This document shows positions 10,501 to 20,754 of a stretch of DNA of 22,839 bases, one piece after another. Source of the DNA: Cylindrodendrum hubeiense (lineage: Eukaryota > Ascomycota > Sordariomycetes > Hypocreales > Nectriaceae). The notes beneath the pieces were generated by a model. That model was given only the letters and a program-made list of their open reading frames with translations. It made no database searches and had not been told where the DNA came from. The stretch spans positions 1 to 22,839 of the forward strand of contig JAANBB010000558.1 of NCBI GenBank assembly GCA_014621425.1. The letters run 5' to 3'. Made by a program: the position numbers and the translations under genes. How positions within the stretch are numbered: position 1 is the first letter of the stretch; each line of letters starts with the position of its first letter.

Positions 10501-12620
10501 AGTGTCGCAGATTGACAGATTGACGCGGCGAGACCAGGGCAGAGCGGCAGGGTGACACGGTAGCATGGTCAGGGAATAGGGCAGACAGCAAGCCTGGCAA
10601 GGCCTGGGCGGCAAGGGAGCCTCGGTCTTGCAGCTCCACCCCCGCGCCGTCAGGTGGTCCTTGCAAGTCCTGAACGAGGCCGACGCCGCGCGCATCTGTA
10701 TCTGTAGGGCAGAAGTGGTACCATCACCCATGGCAATCCATGGCAATCCAGTAGCGTCGGCCGTCTCGTGGCGGAGAGACCTCAGATGTGCTGTATCCGT
10801 AACACGGCCTCGAATTGTCACATCCGCCACCACGCAGTGGCCGTAGGGCTGCTTCACGCCTCACAGACGCGCAACCTTTCGGATCGGCTGCCCACACACA
10901 ACCCCCCCCCCAACTAGGTCATCGCGCAGCACACGCAGCACACTGAGTTTCTCGATAGGCGCTGCTCCATCCCGCCCAGCGTCGTTTTATTTCGCAGGCC
11001 CCCTTCCATTCTGAAACGCCGCCAGTGCGCGGCGATATGGTCGGCCGAGAGCCACCGGAGCACCACAACGGGACCCCGACGTCACTCACTGCCCGCTGCT
11101 TTACTCCCCCGGGTGGACTCCATAGCCTGGGATGGACAGGTACCCAGTGAAAGCAACAGCGGTACAATGACATTGCGTGGATGGCCGATTTCGTGCTCTG
11201 CTTGTGAGCAGATTGATGCGGCGATGAATGCGCGTCCCTGGTTCTATTTCCAAATGCTCCTCCGAACCGCCCCCAGGGCCAACCGCCAGAAGGAAGCCCC
11301 CAATGCTGAGCAAGGATGCCAGGGTTTCACACTCCTCCACGCCCACCCAGATTGGGCATTCTTCGAGAAGCTTTCCGGAAGGATTCCTGGATGGGACGCT
11401 CGACCAGGGGGTGGCGTGCTGCAGAAGCCTCGGCTTTTGGTGGCCACGCAATCCATGCAGGGAGGACGAGCGAGTTGCGGTACGGGCCACAAGAGGCACG
11501 GAACACGGCAGCCATTACTGTACATACGGTCCCTGCAGCGCGAATGGTACTTTTTGTTTTCCCTCCTGCGAGGCTTTTCCGGCTTTTCCTGCCCCTGGAA
11601 ATGAATAAGCCAAGTGCGTTTCCTGGATGCCGCCTCCCGGGGCTCACTTCGGTGCTTATGCGGAACTTGTTCTTGGCTTTGGTTTCGCAGTGACATTCAC
11701 AGCTGCGTTGCGTGGCTCGCCCCCAGCAAGCTCGGCGCAATCACATGCGAAAGCGGAACCCCAGCAGCTCAGCAGCCCAGCCAAGCCCATAAGGGCCATA
11801 TGAGATGAGCATCCATGAAGGCCATCGGCCCAATTCCGCTGTGCGGTATCGTCCCTGAATCTCTAGGAAACAATCCGTTCAGCGCAGTGGACCTGATCCG
11901 GTGGGAAGCCCTGTAGGATCCCCCCTTGCAAACCAGAGGCTCCAGAGCGGGCTAGCAGCGTCCGGCGTGGCGCTGGGGAGGGCTCCCACAGCTGCCATCG
12001 TCTCCTTGGGTTGGCTCTCGGGAGGGTGGAGAGCCTGAGGAGACGTGGGTAGGGAACGACGGTGAGAACCCTTCTAATATTGGTCCACTCGACTGCGTTG
12101 GTCCCCGACGATGCGACTATGGCATGTTCCGTCGCTAGACACGCAGCCCGCGCCGCCCGCCCACGGCTTGCAGAGGCCTGTACCATGATCCAGCGTTCCC
12201 CTGGCATCCTTGAAACGGCCCTCGCGCCCAACGCCGCAGCGCCGCCGCACAAACTTTGGGGATCCCGCCTATATATCAAGCAGTCTTTCTGGGAACGACA
12301 TCCGGAAGAGTGGGCTCGCGCCTGGTGGGCAGGCCTCATTTGTGGAGAGAACGGAACCCGGGCTGGGCAAACGGGACCCGAACTTTGTAAAGCGGTCCCT
12401 GTTACGTGATTGCAACGACGGAATCATCTATCTGTCCGGCCCCGTTCGCAGGGAGAGCCTCGACACTTCTTTGATCGGCCCTAGTGCTGTTATCCCCGCA
12501 AGCAATTTGGCGGGTTCGACTACCGCAACTTATACCAGGCACGACGCTATCGTGGCCCGCAGAAAATACTGTCCGCGTACTCGCACACGCAGCCAGTCGT
12601 AGTACAACCGCAAAATGGGC

Positions 12621-12642
12621 ACGGAGTACGGAGTACGGAGTA
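12621..12642 (+). repeat. 7-bp tandem repeat ACGGAGT, three copies
   Basis: ACGGAGT three times plus one base, equivalent to TACTCCGTACTCC on the other strand. This word is familiar from intergenic DNA of Hypocreales and related fungi. Related singles occur near 6292 and 20552. Confidence 0.9.
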
Positions 12643-14399
12643 ATACGGGGTATTGTGGAGGGAGGGTCTGGGACCTTTTGACGGCACTGCCCAGGCGGGC
12701 GGGCCACACCAGAACCGAGAGGCCTCCCCTGGGAACCCCAGACAAATACCAGCACTTTTGGTCCTTGGGGGCCTTCAACGCACAACTAAACCTCCCGTGC
12801 GCTCGTTAGGCCAGTCATTTGCTCGTCGTGCCATTCCTCTCAACTGCACGGAAGCCTTCTCGAAAATCCTCTGCCTAGGCGGCTTACGTTACGCCTCGCC
12901 GCTTTGACAGGGAGTCTAGTTCGTCTAGCTTCCCAGTTGAGCGGTACCACATGGCCACACGATAGTCGCCGATATTATGAACCACGCAAAAGGATCAATG
13001 CGATCGTTTCATATATGGCAACCCTTGAACTTAGAATTAGCACTCCGTGCTTGCGGAGTATTTTTTTCCCTCTCTCATCCTAGAGCCGGCTAGATCGCGG
13101 CGTTGACGACGACGATCCAATGTTACCGCCCGGGATTTGGTGAAGTGCCGTTCCACCCTCGCCTCACGGCATTCATCTTGCAGACTACGATCCACTCCCA
13201 GTGTACGGGCGTACGGCGGATGGCGTCAGCATAGAGTTGATAACCGCCGGGAAACACCAACAATCTTCGATGCTACGTAATGGGAGGTATATCAACCCTC
13301 TTTTATGGTCCATACCCGCCGTATAATCTCCGTCGGTGTTTCTTCAGGTATTGCAACGCTCAGTTGGCTCTGGTTGACAGGGCTAGCCTTGGGTCCGACT
13401 GGGCTGTAGGGCGGACCCCACTCCTGCTTCTGGGAAACCTCGCCGTGGTCAACCCGTGGATCGTGAGCGACTCCCGTTAGCAAGGGGAGAAGAGGGGGGG
13501 CGAAGAGACGTTGTGTGGGGGGACATCGATCAGGGGGGGGTTTCAGGATGCAGAACGGCGGTAAGGATACAGTTCTGGACGGTCCAGGGACGTTTTTGAT
13601 AGACCGAACTTGCGTCATGTCTACTACGAGCCGAGGCATTGACTTAGCGGCGGTGGTGGGAGTCCGAGGCTCAGGTTGAATTCCGCCGCAAACCTCACCT
13701 AAACAAGACGAGATGAGACGCGGGATGACCTCCTCCCGGTTAAGCCGGTGCGGATCCCACGCCCTACGGTATTGCTCCGGTGCAGCCGGTAGGGCTGGGC
13801 CACGAGTGCTCGTTCGGGCATGCTTCGGAGAGAGCATGATCACCACGGCTGGCGTCGATCGTGACAAAAGAAACTTGACTCGTTGTGTGCGTTGTTTTGC
13901 AAAGGGCCACTGCAGTCAGCCGGCCTTTTTTTCCTACACGCGAGCTAAACCAGTCCGGCATCTCGGCGCTTCTGGACGGCATCTGAGATCCGGACGACAA
14001 TTAGTCCCAAGATTTTCAAGCAGCACCTACACGACGATCGACGATCGATTGGTCTTGCCAGACCGTGCTCGTAGCAGCCAGGGGTTCCATATGCAGAGGA
14101 TGGGCAGGAAAAATGTCTTTGTCTCGAGTAGGCAATACGGATATGCACGAGTGGCAAGTTAACTTGCCGCCTGCCCTATACAGGGCTGCCTATTCCGTCG
14201 TAAACGGCCCGTTTGTTCCAGCGTGCCGGGACTGTGTGTCTGAGGCCGGGTTTCAGCCCTTCATACGGGTTGTAGATAACCGTGCCTCTCGGTCGATGAG
14301 ACTGGTTAATCGACTGACTGCTGGCTGGCGGCAGGTGATACATGTCTGTGATTCAGCAGTGTTCGAGGCAATCGCACGTTCGAGATAGGCCAAAGGTTG

Positions 14400-16600
14400 G
14401 CATTCCTCGAGTGAGACCTATCCGAAGGCCCGGTTCATATTACGCGGCTCCAGGTTAGGGCCGGAGGGGAAAACAGCCAAGAGTCAGTATCGATTGGCTC
14501 GTGGACACCACTTCAAGAAATACCCAGGTGAGACTCATGAGATGTATTGAGACATCGATACTTCTTTGGGTTGAGCAAAACCCACGCCTCCCACCGTTGA
14601 GTACAATGAATCATGAGAACTTTCTGGCTTGTTCTGTTGTTCACATTCCATCTCATCAGGGATACTGCTGGTACGATGATGACGCTTCAGCATCGTATTA
14701 AGACAAACACGTAATAAGACACCTTCTAGAAGAGTTGCAATGACTCTCTTACGGTAACAGATCATAAAGTTCACAGCATTAGTGCTTACTCAACACTTCA
14801 TTACGCCACAGTTAGACCAGTAGTATTACCCTCATTATGATTGTAAATGTGGTTTGTAAAAGGCCGATACCACCTTCTCTATTACGCGGCAACATTATAT
14901 CGAACGATGCCGTGTCTCTATAATTTGTGAGTTGTTGATAGGGTAGGAAACGAAAGAAGCTGCCTCCAGGCATCCTTCACGTTGTCTTGTCGTATTATCT
15001 GTCGGCAGTTGGCGATGCTGTCAGCAACGGTATTTCGACGCACAGCTGACAGGTGCTGCAATAATCAATTGGTCTTGTGTTTGTAAATTGTCATTGTGTT
15101 ACCATGCGTCATCGTGTTTACAATACAGTCAATCAATTGTGCCAGTTTCCAGGAAAGGACAGTGACGTCGACTCTGTATTGTCATGGCTTCGGCTGATCG
15201 TGATCTTTGGAAGCACAGATTTGCGACCCCATGCCTCCTCATTACAACTGAATCAAGGGGTCATCCATATCAATCATTCTTCTGCAGTGTAACCCCATAT
15301 AATTAAAAGACCAGGAAATTTACTTGCAATTGAGATGACACAAATGGGGATGTTTCTCGCCGGGGCATGTCGTGGTGCCTACCCTAAACCCTCACAACAA
15401 CAAAATGAATAACAAAAGAATCGATCAATGCACATCAAATCACTCATATTTATGACTAGGGGTGTCTATATTCAATGGTTATTTACATATTCTAGTTACT
15501 ATTTAATCGAAATAGTGAGATTGTCACATTTATTGGAATGTTTACGATTTTCTGTTTAATGAGCAACGTCGGTTGCCTTAACTCCGATTCACGTTTAAAC
15601 ATCTACGGTATCGATATAAGCACAAACCCTCGAGGTTCCTTAGCAATAAACACTCATATAGAAACCATCATGTTTGCTCAGAATCTTCCGTGCAAAGCTT
15701 GACGTCTGTCAACTTCCCTGCCTTTCCAATGACCATGAGGCAGCGGTGCTCAAGACCTCCTAAAAAACAGTACACTACACCGTTAAAGAGCTTGTGCCAA
15801 TGACCATGGCTTCATTAGGGAACCCATATATGCTGGCGGGAAACCCCTGGAGCTCTACATGTCGATGAGAAAGGGGCATTTTATGAGAAAAGTGACTGAG
15901 ATCATGTCAAAATCCGATAAGTCTCGAGAAAATTGCCCTGGGCTCGAATATTGAGCACGAAGATCAGACCGACGAGTGTACGGCGATAAGAAAGGAGTCT
16001 CATAATAAGGACCACGAGAAAGAACATGGTCAGTCTCTGCCAGAATGCGAGAAATGACTCAAAACAATTACTCTGAACTGAAACTAGAATACAGCGTACG
16101 ACAGCCTAAATATCGAGAAAGGGGTCCGAGGGGGGAGTTCTATATAATGGTGCAGGAACTGAGCCCGAAAGAAATAAATCGCACCTAAGAAGCAGAAGAA
16201 GCGATAGAAGAAGTTGCACATCACATATATAATGAAACTTGTGCCATATTAGATAATGATGGTTCGAGTATGAAGATAGTGGATGAATGACAGGCCGACG
16301 AGAAAACGATTCCAGGAAACAATTGCCGCGTAAATAGTGATATAATAGTACAGTAAGGTAAAGAGAAGATGCGTTCAGTTGCGAAATCACCACTAAAATA
16401 CCCGTCTATCTTGTCTAACTTATAAAATTGGGATCTACTTGACTTTTCTCATGCATCCTATCGGAATGTAACTAACAAGCCCTGCTCCTTGGGAGATAGC
16501 AACGAATCGTACATCAACAGTCCACCCTTCAGCGTCACCCCTTCCATTAAACCAATTATTTATCCCGACCAGCGCCTTTAGGCGCTACATTCTGTGAGGT
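14400..16600. other. AT-rich gene-free block
   Basis: Base composition shifts by eye from GC-rich to clearly AT-rich near 14,400 and stays so up to the SDR gene. No long open frame occurs (the longest, 95 codons at 16106-16393 minus, resembles nothing known). Part of it (about 15860-16310) is purine-biased with repeated CGAGAAA. It may be a transposon relic degraded by repeat-induced mutation, or simply AT-rich intergenic DNA. Confidence 0.5.
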
Positions 16601-17701
16601 TTATCGAGACATCGAAGTAATAATCCCATCAATGTCAACGAAAGATAGTGCTGATAGAGTTTCGTTCCAAATACGATCTCTCAGCGTTTCTCCGTCAGGG
16701 CCATAGACTGCCATGTTGTATCTGAACCAAATTCACGTTAGTTTCTGTCTCTAGGTTTGATCACCCTAAATGTTTCGCTGGAGATAAGTTGCTTGCGAGG
16801 AGTTTACTTACGGAAAAAGCTTCCAATCCATCACATAGCTCCCGTGGCTCTCTTTCCCACGCACGACTGCGGCATCGATAAATGTGCTTGCGCCATGCTC
16901 CATGGTTCGGCCAGTTATTGACTTGATTGTGGTCAAAATGGCCCTCACGACAAAGTTGATGTTTCGGTGCAGGCTCGTGCCCTTGACCAAACCGGGATCC
17001 ACGAGGTTGACCACGACGTCATCGGCGCTCACCCGCTCCGCTAGTTTGACAATCCAGAAGTGCGCCAGGCCTTTGCTACTGGCGTAGGAATTTGTACTAT
17101 CAAATTTGGACTCATCGTCGTAGTAGGGAAGGAATAGGTCGGACGTTGTGTTGTCGAACTTCGGGATTAGTGCCGTCCCCGAATTGACAATTGTCAAGCG
17201 ACCTGGTTTCCCAGAGGGAGCCTTGCGCTTCAACGTAGGCAGAAGTAGAGAAGCAAGGAGAACAGTGGATAGGTAGTTGACCTGGAACATAATCTCGTGG
17301 CCTTGGGGGCCCAGCTTGAACTTCTCCTCAATGGCGCCTGCATTGAGGATGACAAAGTCGATCCGATCCAGTGTCTCGCACTTGGTCGCGAACGCCTGTA
17401 TGCTTTCGTATGAGAGCATATCGACCTGCCAAACGTCGATAGTGGCCGATTGGAACTTCTGCTTCAGCTTAGCAGCAGCATCCACACCTTTCGATGGTGT
17501 CCGCACAGCGATGATCAAGCGCGATAGACCCAAGGCCAGGAGGTTGGAGGCACACTGAAACCCCAGGCCGGCGTTGGCGCCCGTGATGATTGCAGTTTCA
17601 CCAGCCAGAGATGTGCCTTTAGGGATAGGGATGGGCTTGGCGAGTTGAGACTGGAGGAAGCGATAGGGGCCTGGAGCCAACTCGAGTGATTTCGGCGCCA
17701 T
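16601..17701 (-). CDS. Short-chain dehydrogenase/reductase (two exons, 336 aa)
   Basis: Predicted NAD(P)H-dependent oxidoreductase of the classical SDR superfamily, probably cytosolic; substrate unknown. Exon 1 is 17701-16812 and exon 2 is 16721-16601. The spliced frame runs from ...MDWKLFP into YNMAVYGPDGETLRDRIW and ends SMSR-stop. Visible motifs: cofactor loop TGANAGLG at residues 40-47, Arg67 after the second beta strand (suggests NADPH preference), Asp94, NAG at 120-122, structural Asn142, and catalytic Ser174, Tyr206 and Lys210 (YASSK), with PG at 236-237. The length fits fungal retinol-dehydrogenase-like SDRs, which have an N-terminal extension like the one here (MAPKSLELAPGPYRFLQ). 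The start has a good context (CACCATGG), with a CCAAT word just upstream. It is divergent from the regulator gene at 18364. The family is certain; the reaction is not, although such enzymes often act in secondary metabolism or xenobiotic reduction. Confidence 0.93.
16722..16811 (-). other. Intron of the SDR gene (90 nt)
   Basis: On the minus strand the donor is GTAAGT at 16811 and the acceptor is TTCAG ending at 16722. A consensus branch point ACTAACG lies at 16742-16736, 14 nt before the acceptor. Without splicing the frame stops at once (CCG TAA). With splicing it gains 40 codons rich in typical SDR C-terminal residues. Confidence 0.92.
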
Positions 17702-17879
17702 GGTGATTGGACAGAGGCCGGGTAATTTGAGTGTTTGAGAATGGTGAATTGATGATATGATTTAGAAAGCTCCAAGAAGAGTATGTGTGATTTGGTTCTC
17801 TATTATCCCATGGAAAGGCCTCGACGGCCATTTTATCTACTTTCGACTCTTGTCCCAAAACACCGCTATGTCCCGAAAT

Positions 17880-17889
17880 GGAAAACAAT
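17880..17889 (+). promoter_or_regulatory. GGAAAACAAT single site
   Basis: Exact copy of the same decamer, 179 bp upstream of the SDR start. It overlaps the beginning of the 18-bp tandem duplication at 17887. Confidence 0.45.
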
Positions 17890-17922
17890 CCATCGCGGAC
17901 TTCGAATCCATCGCGGACTTCG
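17887..17922. repeat. Perfect 18-bp tandem duplication in the SDR promoter
   Basis: AATCCATCGCGGACTTCG occurs twice head to tail (17887-17904 and 17905-17922). Each copy carries a CGG triplet. With the next three bases, the second copy forms the dyad TCGCG-GACTT-CGCGA at 17911-17925. This is a likely cis-regulatory element, though a neutral duplication is possible. Confidence 0.8.
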
Positions 17923-18006
17923 CGATTGAACATTGCGACGCTGGGCAGGGACCGTCCATGTGGAAGGCGTCGCAATGCGTTGCCTATTACAAAGCCATCC
18001 CTATTA

Positions 18007-18016
18007 GGAAAACAAT
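18007..18016 (+). promoter_or_regulatory. GGAAAACAAT single site
   Basis: Exact copy of the decamer in the inverted pair at 18214-18239, followed by TC as in the right arm there. It lies 306 bp upstream of the SDR start. Confidence 0.45.
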
Positions 18017-18213
18017 TCAGACTCCAAAATATGGTTTCCCACCCGCCAGTTTAGGTAGCGAATCACAGGGGTGGATTGTCATGAGTCGGGCTAGCTAATG
18101 ATTGGAGAAGCCGTCTAACTTTCCCAAATAGGAATACAATCTGTGTTTTGGTGCTCCGCCACGGGCCCGGGGCGGCACGGCCCCATCTCCGCAGTCCTCA
18201 CATGCCTTCCTCG

Positions 18214-18239
18214 ATTGTTTTCCCTTCTTGGAAAACAAT
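18214..18239. promoter_or_regulatory. Inverted pair of GGAAAACAAT sites with a 6-bp spacer
   Basis: ATTGTTTTCC (18214-18223), spacer CTTCTT, then GGAAAACAAT (18230-18239): a perfect 10-bp inverted repeat, as expected for a dimeric regulator. It lies about 125-150 bp upstream of the proposed regulator ATG. The binding protein is unknown. Confidence 0.6.
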
Positions 18240-18363
18240 TCAAGCCTCTTCTTTTCAATCTCCGCTAGGTGATCCGGAGATACAGCATCTCGGGGTTATT
18301 GCAGACCCGTGATTCGACAAGAGTCGCCTGACTGGAAGCCGAAACGCGATCAGCGTCGACGTC

Positions 18364-20109
18364 ATGCCGGAACCACTCTCCATCACGGCGACTCCCGGGC
18401 CGCATCTAGCGGCGCACAAGAAGCCCAGGACCAAGAAAATAGCAGTTCGCCCTGTTGCTTGTGTGTTCTCCTCTTCCTTATTTTTCCGTGACTGCACTCA
18501 GTCTCTGGGGCACTTCTGATATGGTACAGCCAAGTTCGAGTTTGTGGCCTCGGATCCGGGCGGAAAGCCCGATCCCAACGCCCGCCAGTTCATCCGGAGC
18601 TATGTTATGCGCGGTAAGAACACGAAGCGGCACCGCGACGATTCGCAACGACGTACAGTACCTCGGGCGAGCAAATCAGTTCCAAAAGCTCGCCCGAGTG
18701 ATGCTCCAGCTCAAATTGAGGCCGTGCCTGCTACCGAAGCAACCCAATCCCTTTGCCATGACTCTGTGGAAGACATCGCTATTCAGGCGCTATGCCTCCC
18801 TGGAATTATGAGAGTCCCTTCTGATCTAGAGCTCTTCCACTTTGCAACCCCACTCGATAAGTCCTCGCGGTATCTGATCTTTAGATGTAAACCTCCCATG
18901 TACTCTCCTCCACTCTCCAACCCTTCTGACATGTTAGGCTTCACTACCGTAAAAGAGAGCATGTACCCTGTCGAATGGTGTTTCCAGTATGACCCCGAAA
19001 AAGTCTGCTGGTTCCGATGGCTCCTCGAAGATCACACGTATCTTCAATCTGTGCTTTTTATGGTCAGCGCATTCCAAGACCACATCGACACGGTCAACGA
19101 TAACCATGTTGGCGGATTGAGAGGCTTCTCAGCACGAACACAGAGTCGATTTAAAAATACCATCCAGCTCCTCCAAGAAAAGATTCAAGATCACGAGACA
19201 CAAATCGAAGACACCACGGTCTCGGTCGTGGCTACGCTGGCAATGGTGGCAGATGCTGCTGGCGACGCAGCGGGGTTCAAAGCGCATGTCATAGGACTCA
19301 AGGAAATGGTTCGGTTGCGAGGGGGCTTGGGAGGGCTTAACCACAACCGACAACTACAAATCAAACTCTGCCGGTAAGGTCCCTGCATGTTGGGTGTGAA
19401 CGAGTATTAATGATTCGGCGGCAGCGTCGACCTCGGATGGTCTATGGCCAGTGGCTCCAAGCCCGAAATTTACAACAATAAGCTGTCATGGGAACCATTC
19501 TTCGAAATGGCCTTGACAACAAATTCTCTGCCTTACAACCGACCGTCACCCTCGGGAATTCAGAGCGTCGTCGAGTTGTGGGACTACAGACTCAAAAACG
19601 CCTTCACAGACCTCCAGGACTTTGCGCACATGGCCAACTCGCTCATCCCCGGCCACAAGAAACTCAGGCCTGAGTTGTTTCAGGAAATCATGCTCTCCAT
19701 TCAGTATCGGCTACTGCTCCTTGAATACCCATCTGGTATCCATCCTCTCGAGGAATCGATCCGGATAGGCCTCCTCTCCTTCGAGTCGACACTCTTCCTA
19801 CACACGCCTAAGCTGGGACTGAAACTAAAATCAGAGAGATTCTATTGTCAACTACACGAATGCATTGAGAGAATACATGTCGATGGCCCAGAAGTTGCCG
19901 ATATAAAACTCTGGCTCCTTCTTGTGGGTTCCATTATCGTCTTCCAGGGCAACGAGACCTGGCTGGTAGAATCCATAAATGAGTTAAGCGGTGACCAGCC
20001 TTGGAGCGAAGTTCGAAAACGGGTCAAACGAGTTATGTGGGTTGACATTGTCCACGATGAGCCGGGGAGGCATGCCTTTGAAACAGCAAAGCAAGGCCGG
20101 GTGGTATAA
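18364..20109 (+). CDS. Fungal-specific transcription-factor-domain protein without a zinc cluster (three exons, 541 aa)
   Basis: Predicted nuclear regulator of the Fungal_trans_2 (PF11951-like) group. Proposed exons: 18364-18460, 18530-19373 and 19425-20109. The head has a basic HKKPRTKK stretch (residues 18-25, possible nuclear signal), then KFEFVASDPGGKPDP and FIRSYVMRGKNTKRHR (about 34-67), the hallmark N-terminus of this family. The core spans roughly residues 150-520 and includes LCRVDLGWSMASGSKP (312-327) across the second splice junction. No CX2CX6C Zn2Cys6 motif is present, so direct DNA binding is not shown. The frame carrying FEFV has no ATG after its upstream TGA at 18517. I therefore infer a first exon starting at ATG 18364 in the same frame; this is the least certain part. 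The head-to-head position with the SDR gene suggests it may control that gene. Confidence 0.88.
18461..18529 (+). other. Predicted first intron of the regulator gene (69 nt)
   Basis: Donor GTGTGT at 18461 and acceptor GGTACAG ending at 18529. A CTGAT branch-like word lies at 18515-18519, rather close to the acceptor. Phase 1 is kept: T + CC makes Ser33, giving ...AVRPVASKFEFV. The intron removes the in-frame TGA at 18517. The donor is not consensus, so transcript evidence could move it. Confidence 0.6.
19374..19424 (+). other. Second intron of the regulator gene (51 nt)
   Basis: Donor GTAAGG at 19374 and acceptor GGCAG ending at 19424. Splicing joins LC-R to VDLGWSMASGSKP across a split Arg codon, restoring the conserved family motif. 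Unspliced, the frame ends at TAA 19375. The short length is normal for filamentous ascomycetes. Confidence 0.92.
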
Positions 20110-20590
20110 GTTGGTGTGCAGTTGCCAAGATCGTCACTTCATCACATTCCGTGTCTTGATTCCGTTCGGCACTACTTTGATAGCCGTTCAGGAGGGTGTG
20201 CACACTGCTATTTCAAAAGTATACCTGCAGGAATGGGAGACTTTACAGATTTCTTCGTCGCTTCAAGCTTTCTCTTAACGGGCGCAAGCAAATGTAAGTA
20301 AAATACCCTATGCCTCTCTCGCCTCCTTCCACTGTACAAGGTTGGTTCCTAAAAAGGATCACAACTCTGGGCGCACCTATAGATGCTAATGGCGCAACCT
20401 TTGAGACCTCGGTAGGAATTTAAGACGTAAAGAGTGAGACACATAAAAGGAGACACATATGAGGAGAGGAGGGCATCGTTTTGTTGCTCTTGGTGTACTC
20501 ATCGTACTTGTGTCATTGATAGCATTTTGTAGTTTAATACTAAATTTTGTTATACTCCGTATGTATATGTATCATGAATGGATGAGCGGT
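20110..20590. other. 3' flank of the regulator gene, AT-rich toward its end
   Basis: Non-coding after the TAA at 20107-20109. It holds GAGACACAT direct repeats near 20434-20459 and an AT-rich stretch at 20515-20580 with TACTCCGTA. Transcript ends probably fall here, but no exact poly(A) site can be named. Confidence 0.4.
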
Positions 20591-20736
20591 TGAATTGTGC
20601 ACGATTGTATCTTGTAAGATGTGTCGAATGAATTGGCGTAAATCAGGTCGCTTAGGTCGCTGCACGAACAGAGGCATTGGAAATGGAAGGGCTATTTCCT
20701 TCCGATTAGCCGTCTTGGCTGGCCGGGCTCTCAAAC

Positions 20737-20754
20737 TCGGCCAATGTTGGCCGA
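20737..20754. repeat. 8-bp perfect inverted repeat with CCAAT-like arms
   Basis: TCGGCCAA-TG-TTGGCCGA, with GGCCAAT on the plus strand facing its mirror copy. It could bind a dimeric factor or be chance. Confidence 0.7.

Larger units (their letters stand above)
9821..14400. other. Gene-free GC-rich stretch
   Basis: No recognisable gene. ATG frames such as 11113-11604 and 13713-14162 have no known motif beyond chance. It contains a minisatellite (10441), an AT palindrome (10360), a CGGAGTA repeat (12621) and GTAGGGC words at 10704 (+), 10843 (+), 13406 (+), 13761 (-) and 13789 (+). Confidence 0.45.
17702..18363. promoter_or_regulatory. Divergent promoter shared by the SDR and regulator genes (662 bp)
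   Basis: This interval separates two start codons facing away from each other. It holds four copies of GGAAAACAAT, an 18-bp tandem duplication and a GC-rich patch around 18160-18185. No convincing coding frame is present. Shared regulation is inferred from the layout and repeated words, not shown directly. Confidence 0.75.

Noticed and set aside
12500..12530. GCGGGTTCGACTACCGC, like a tRNA T-arm
   Set aside because: Only four of five stem pairs form, the B-box is not GGTTCGANTCC, and no matching acceptor stem or anticodon arm lies upstream.
13713..14162. ORF with CVRCFAKGHC, suggestive of a zinc knuckle
   Set aside because: The spacing does not match CX2CX4HX4C, and the rest of the frame is Arg/Ser-rich noise without family features.
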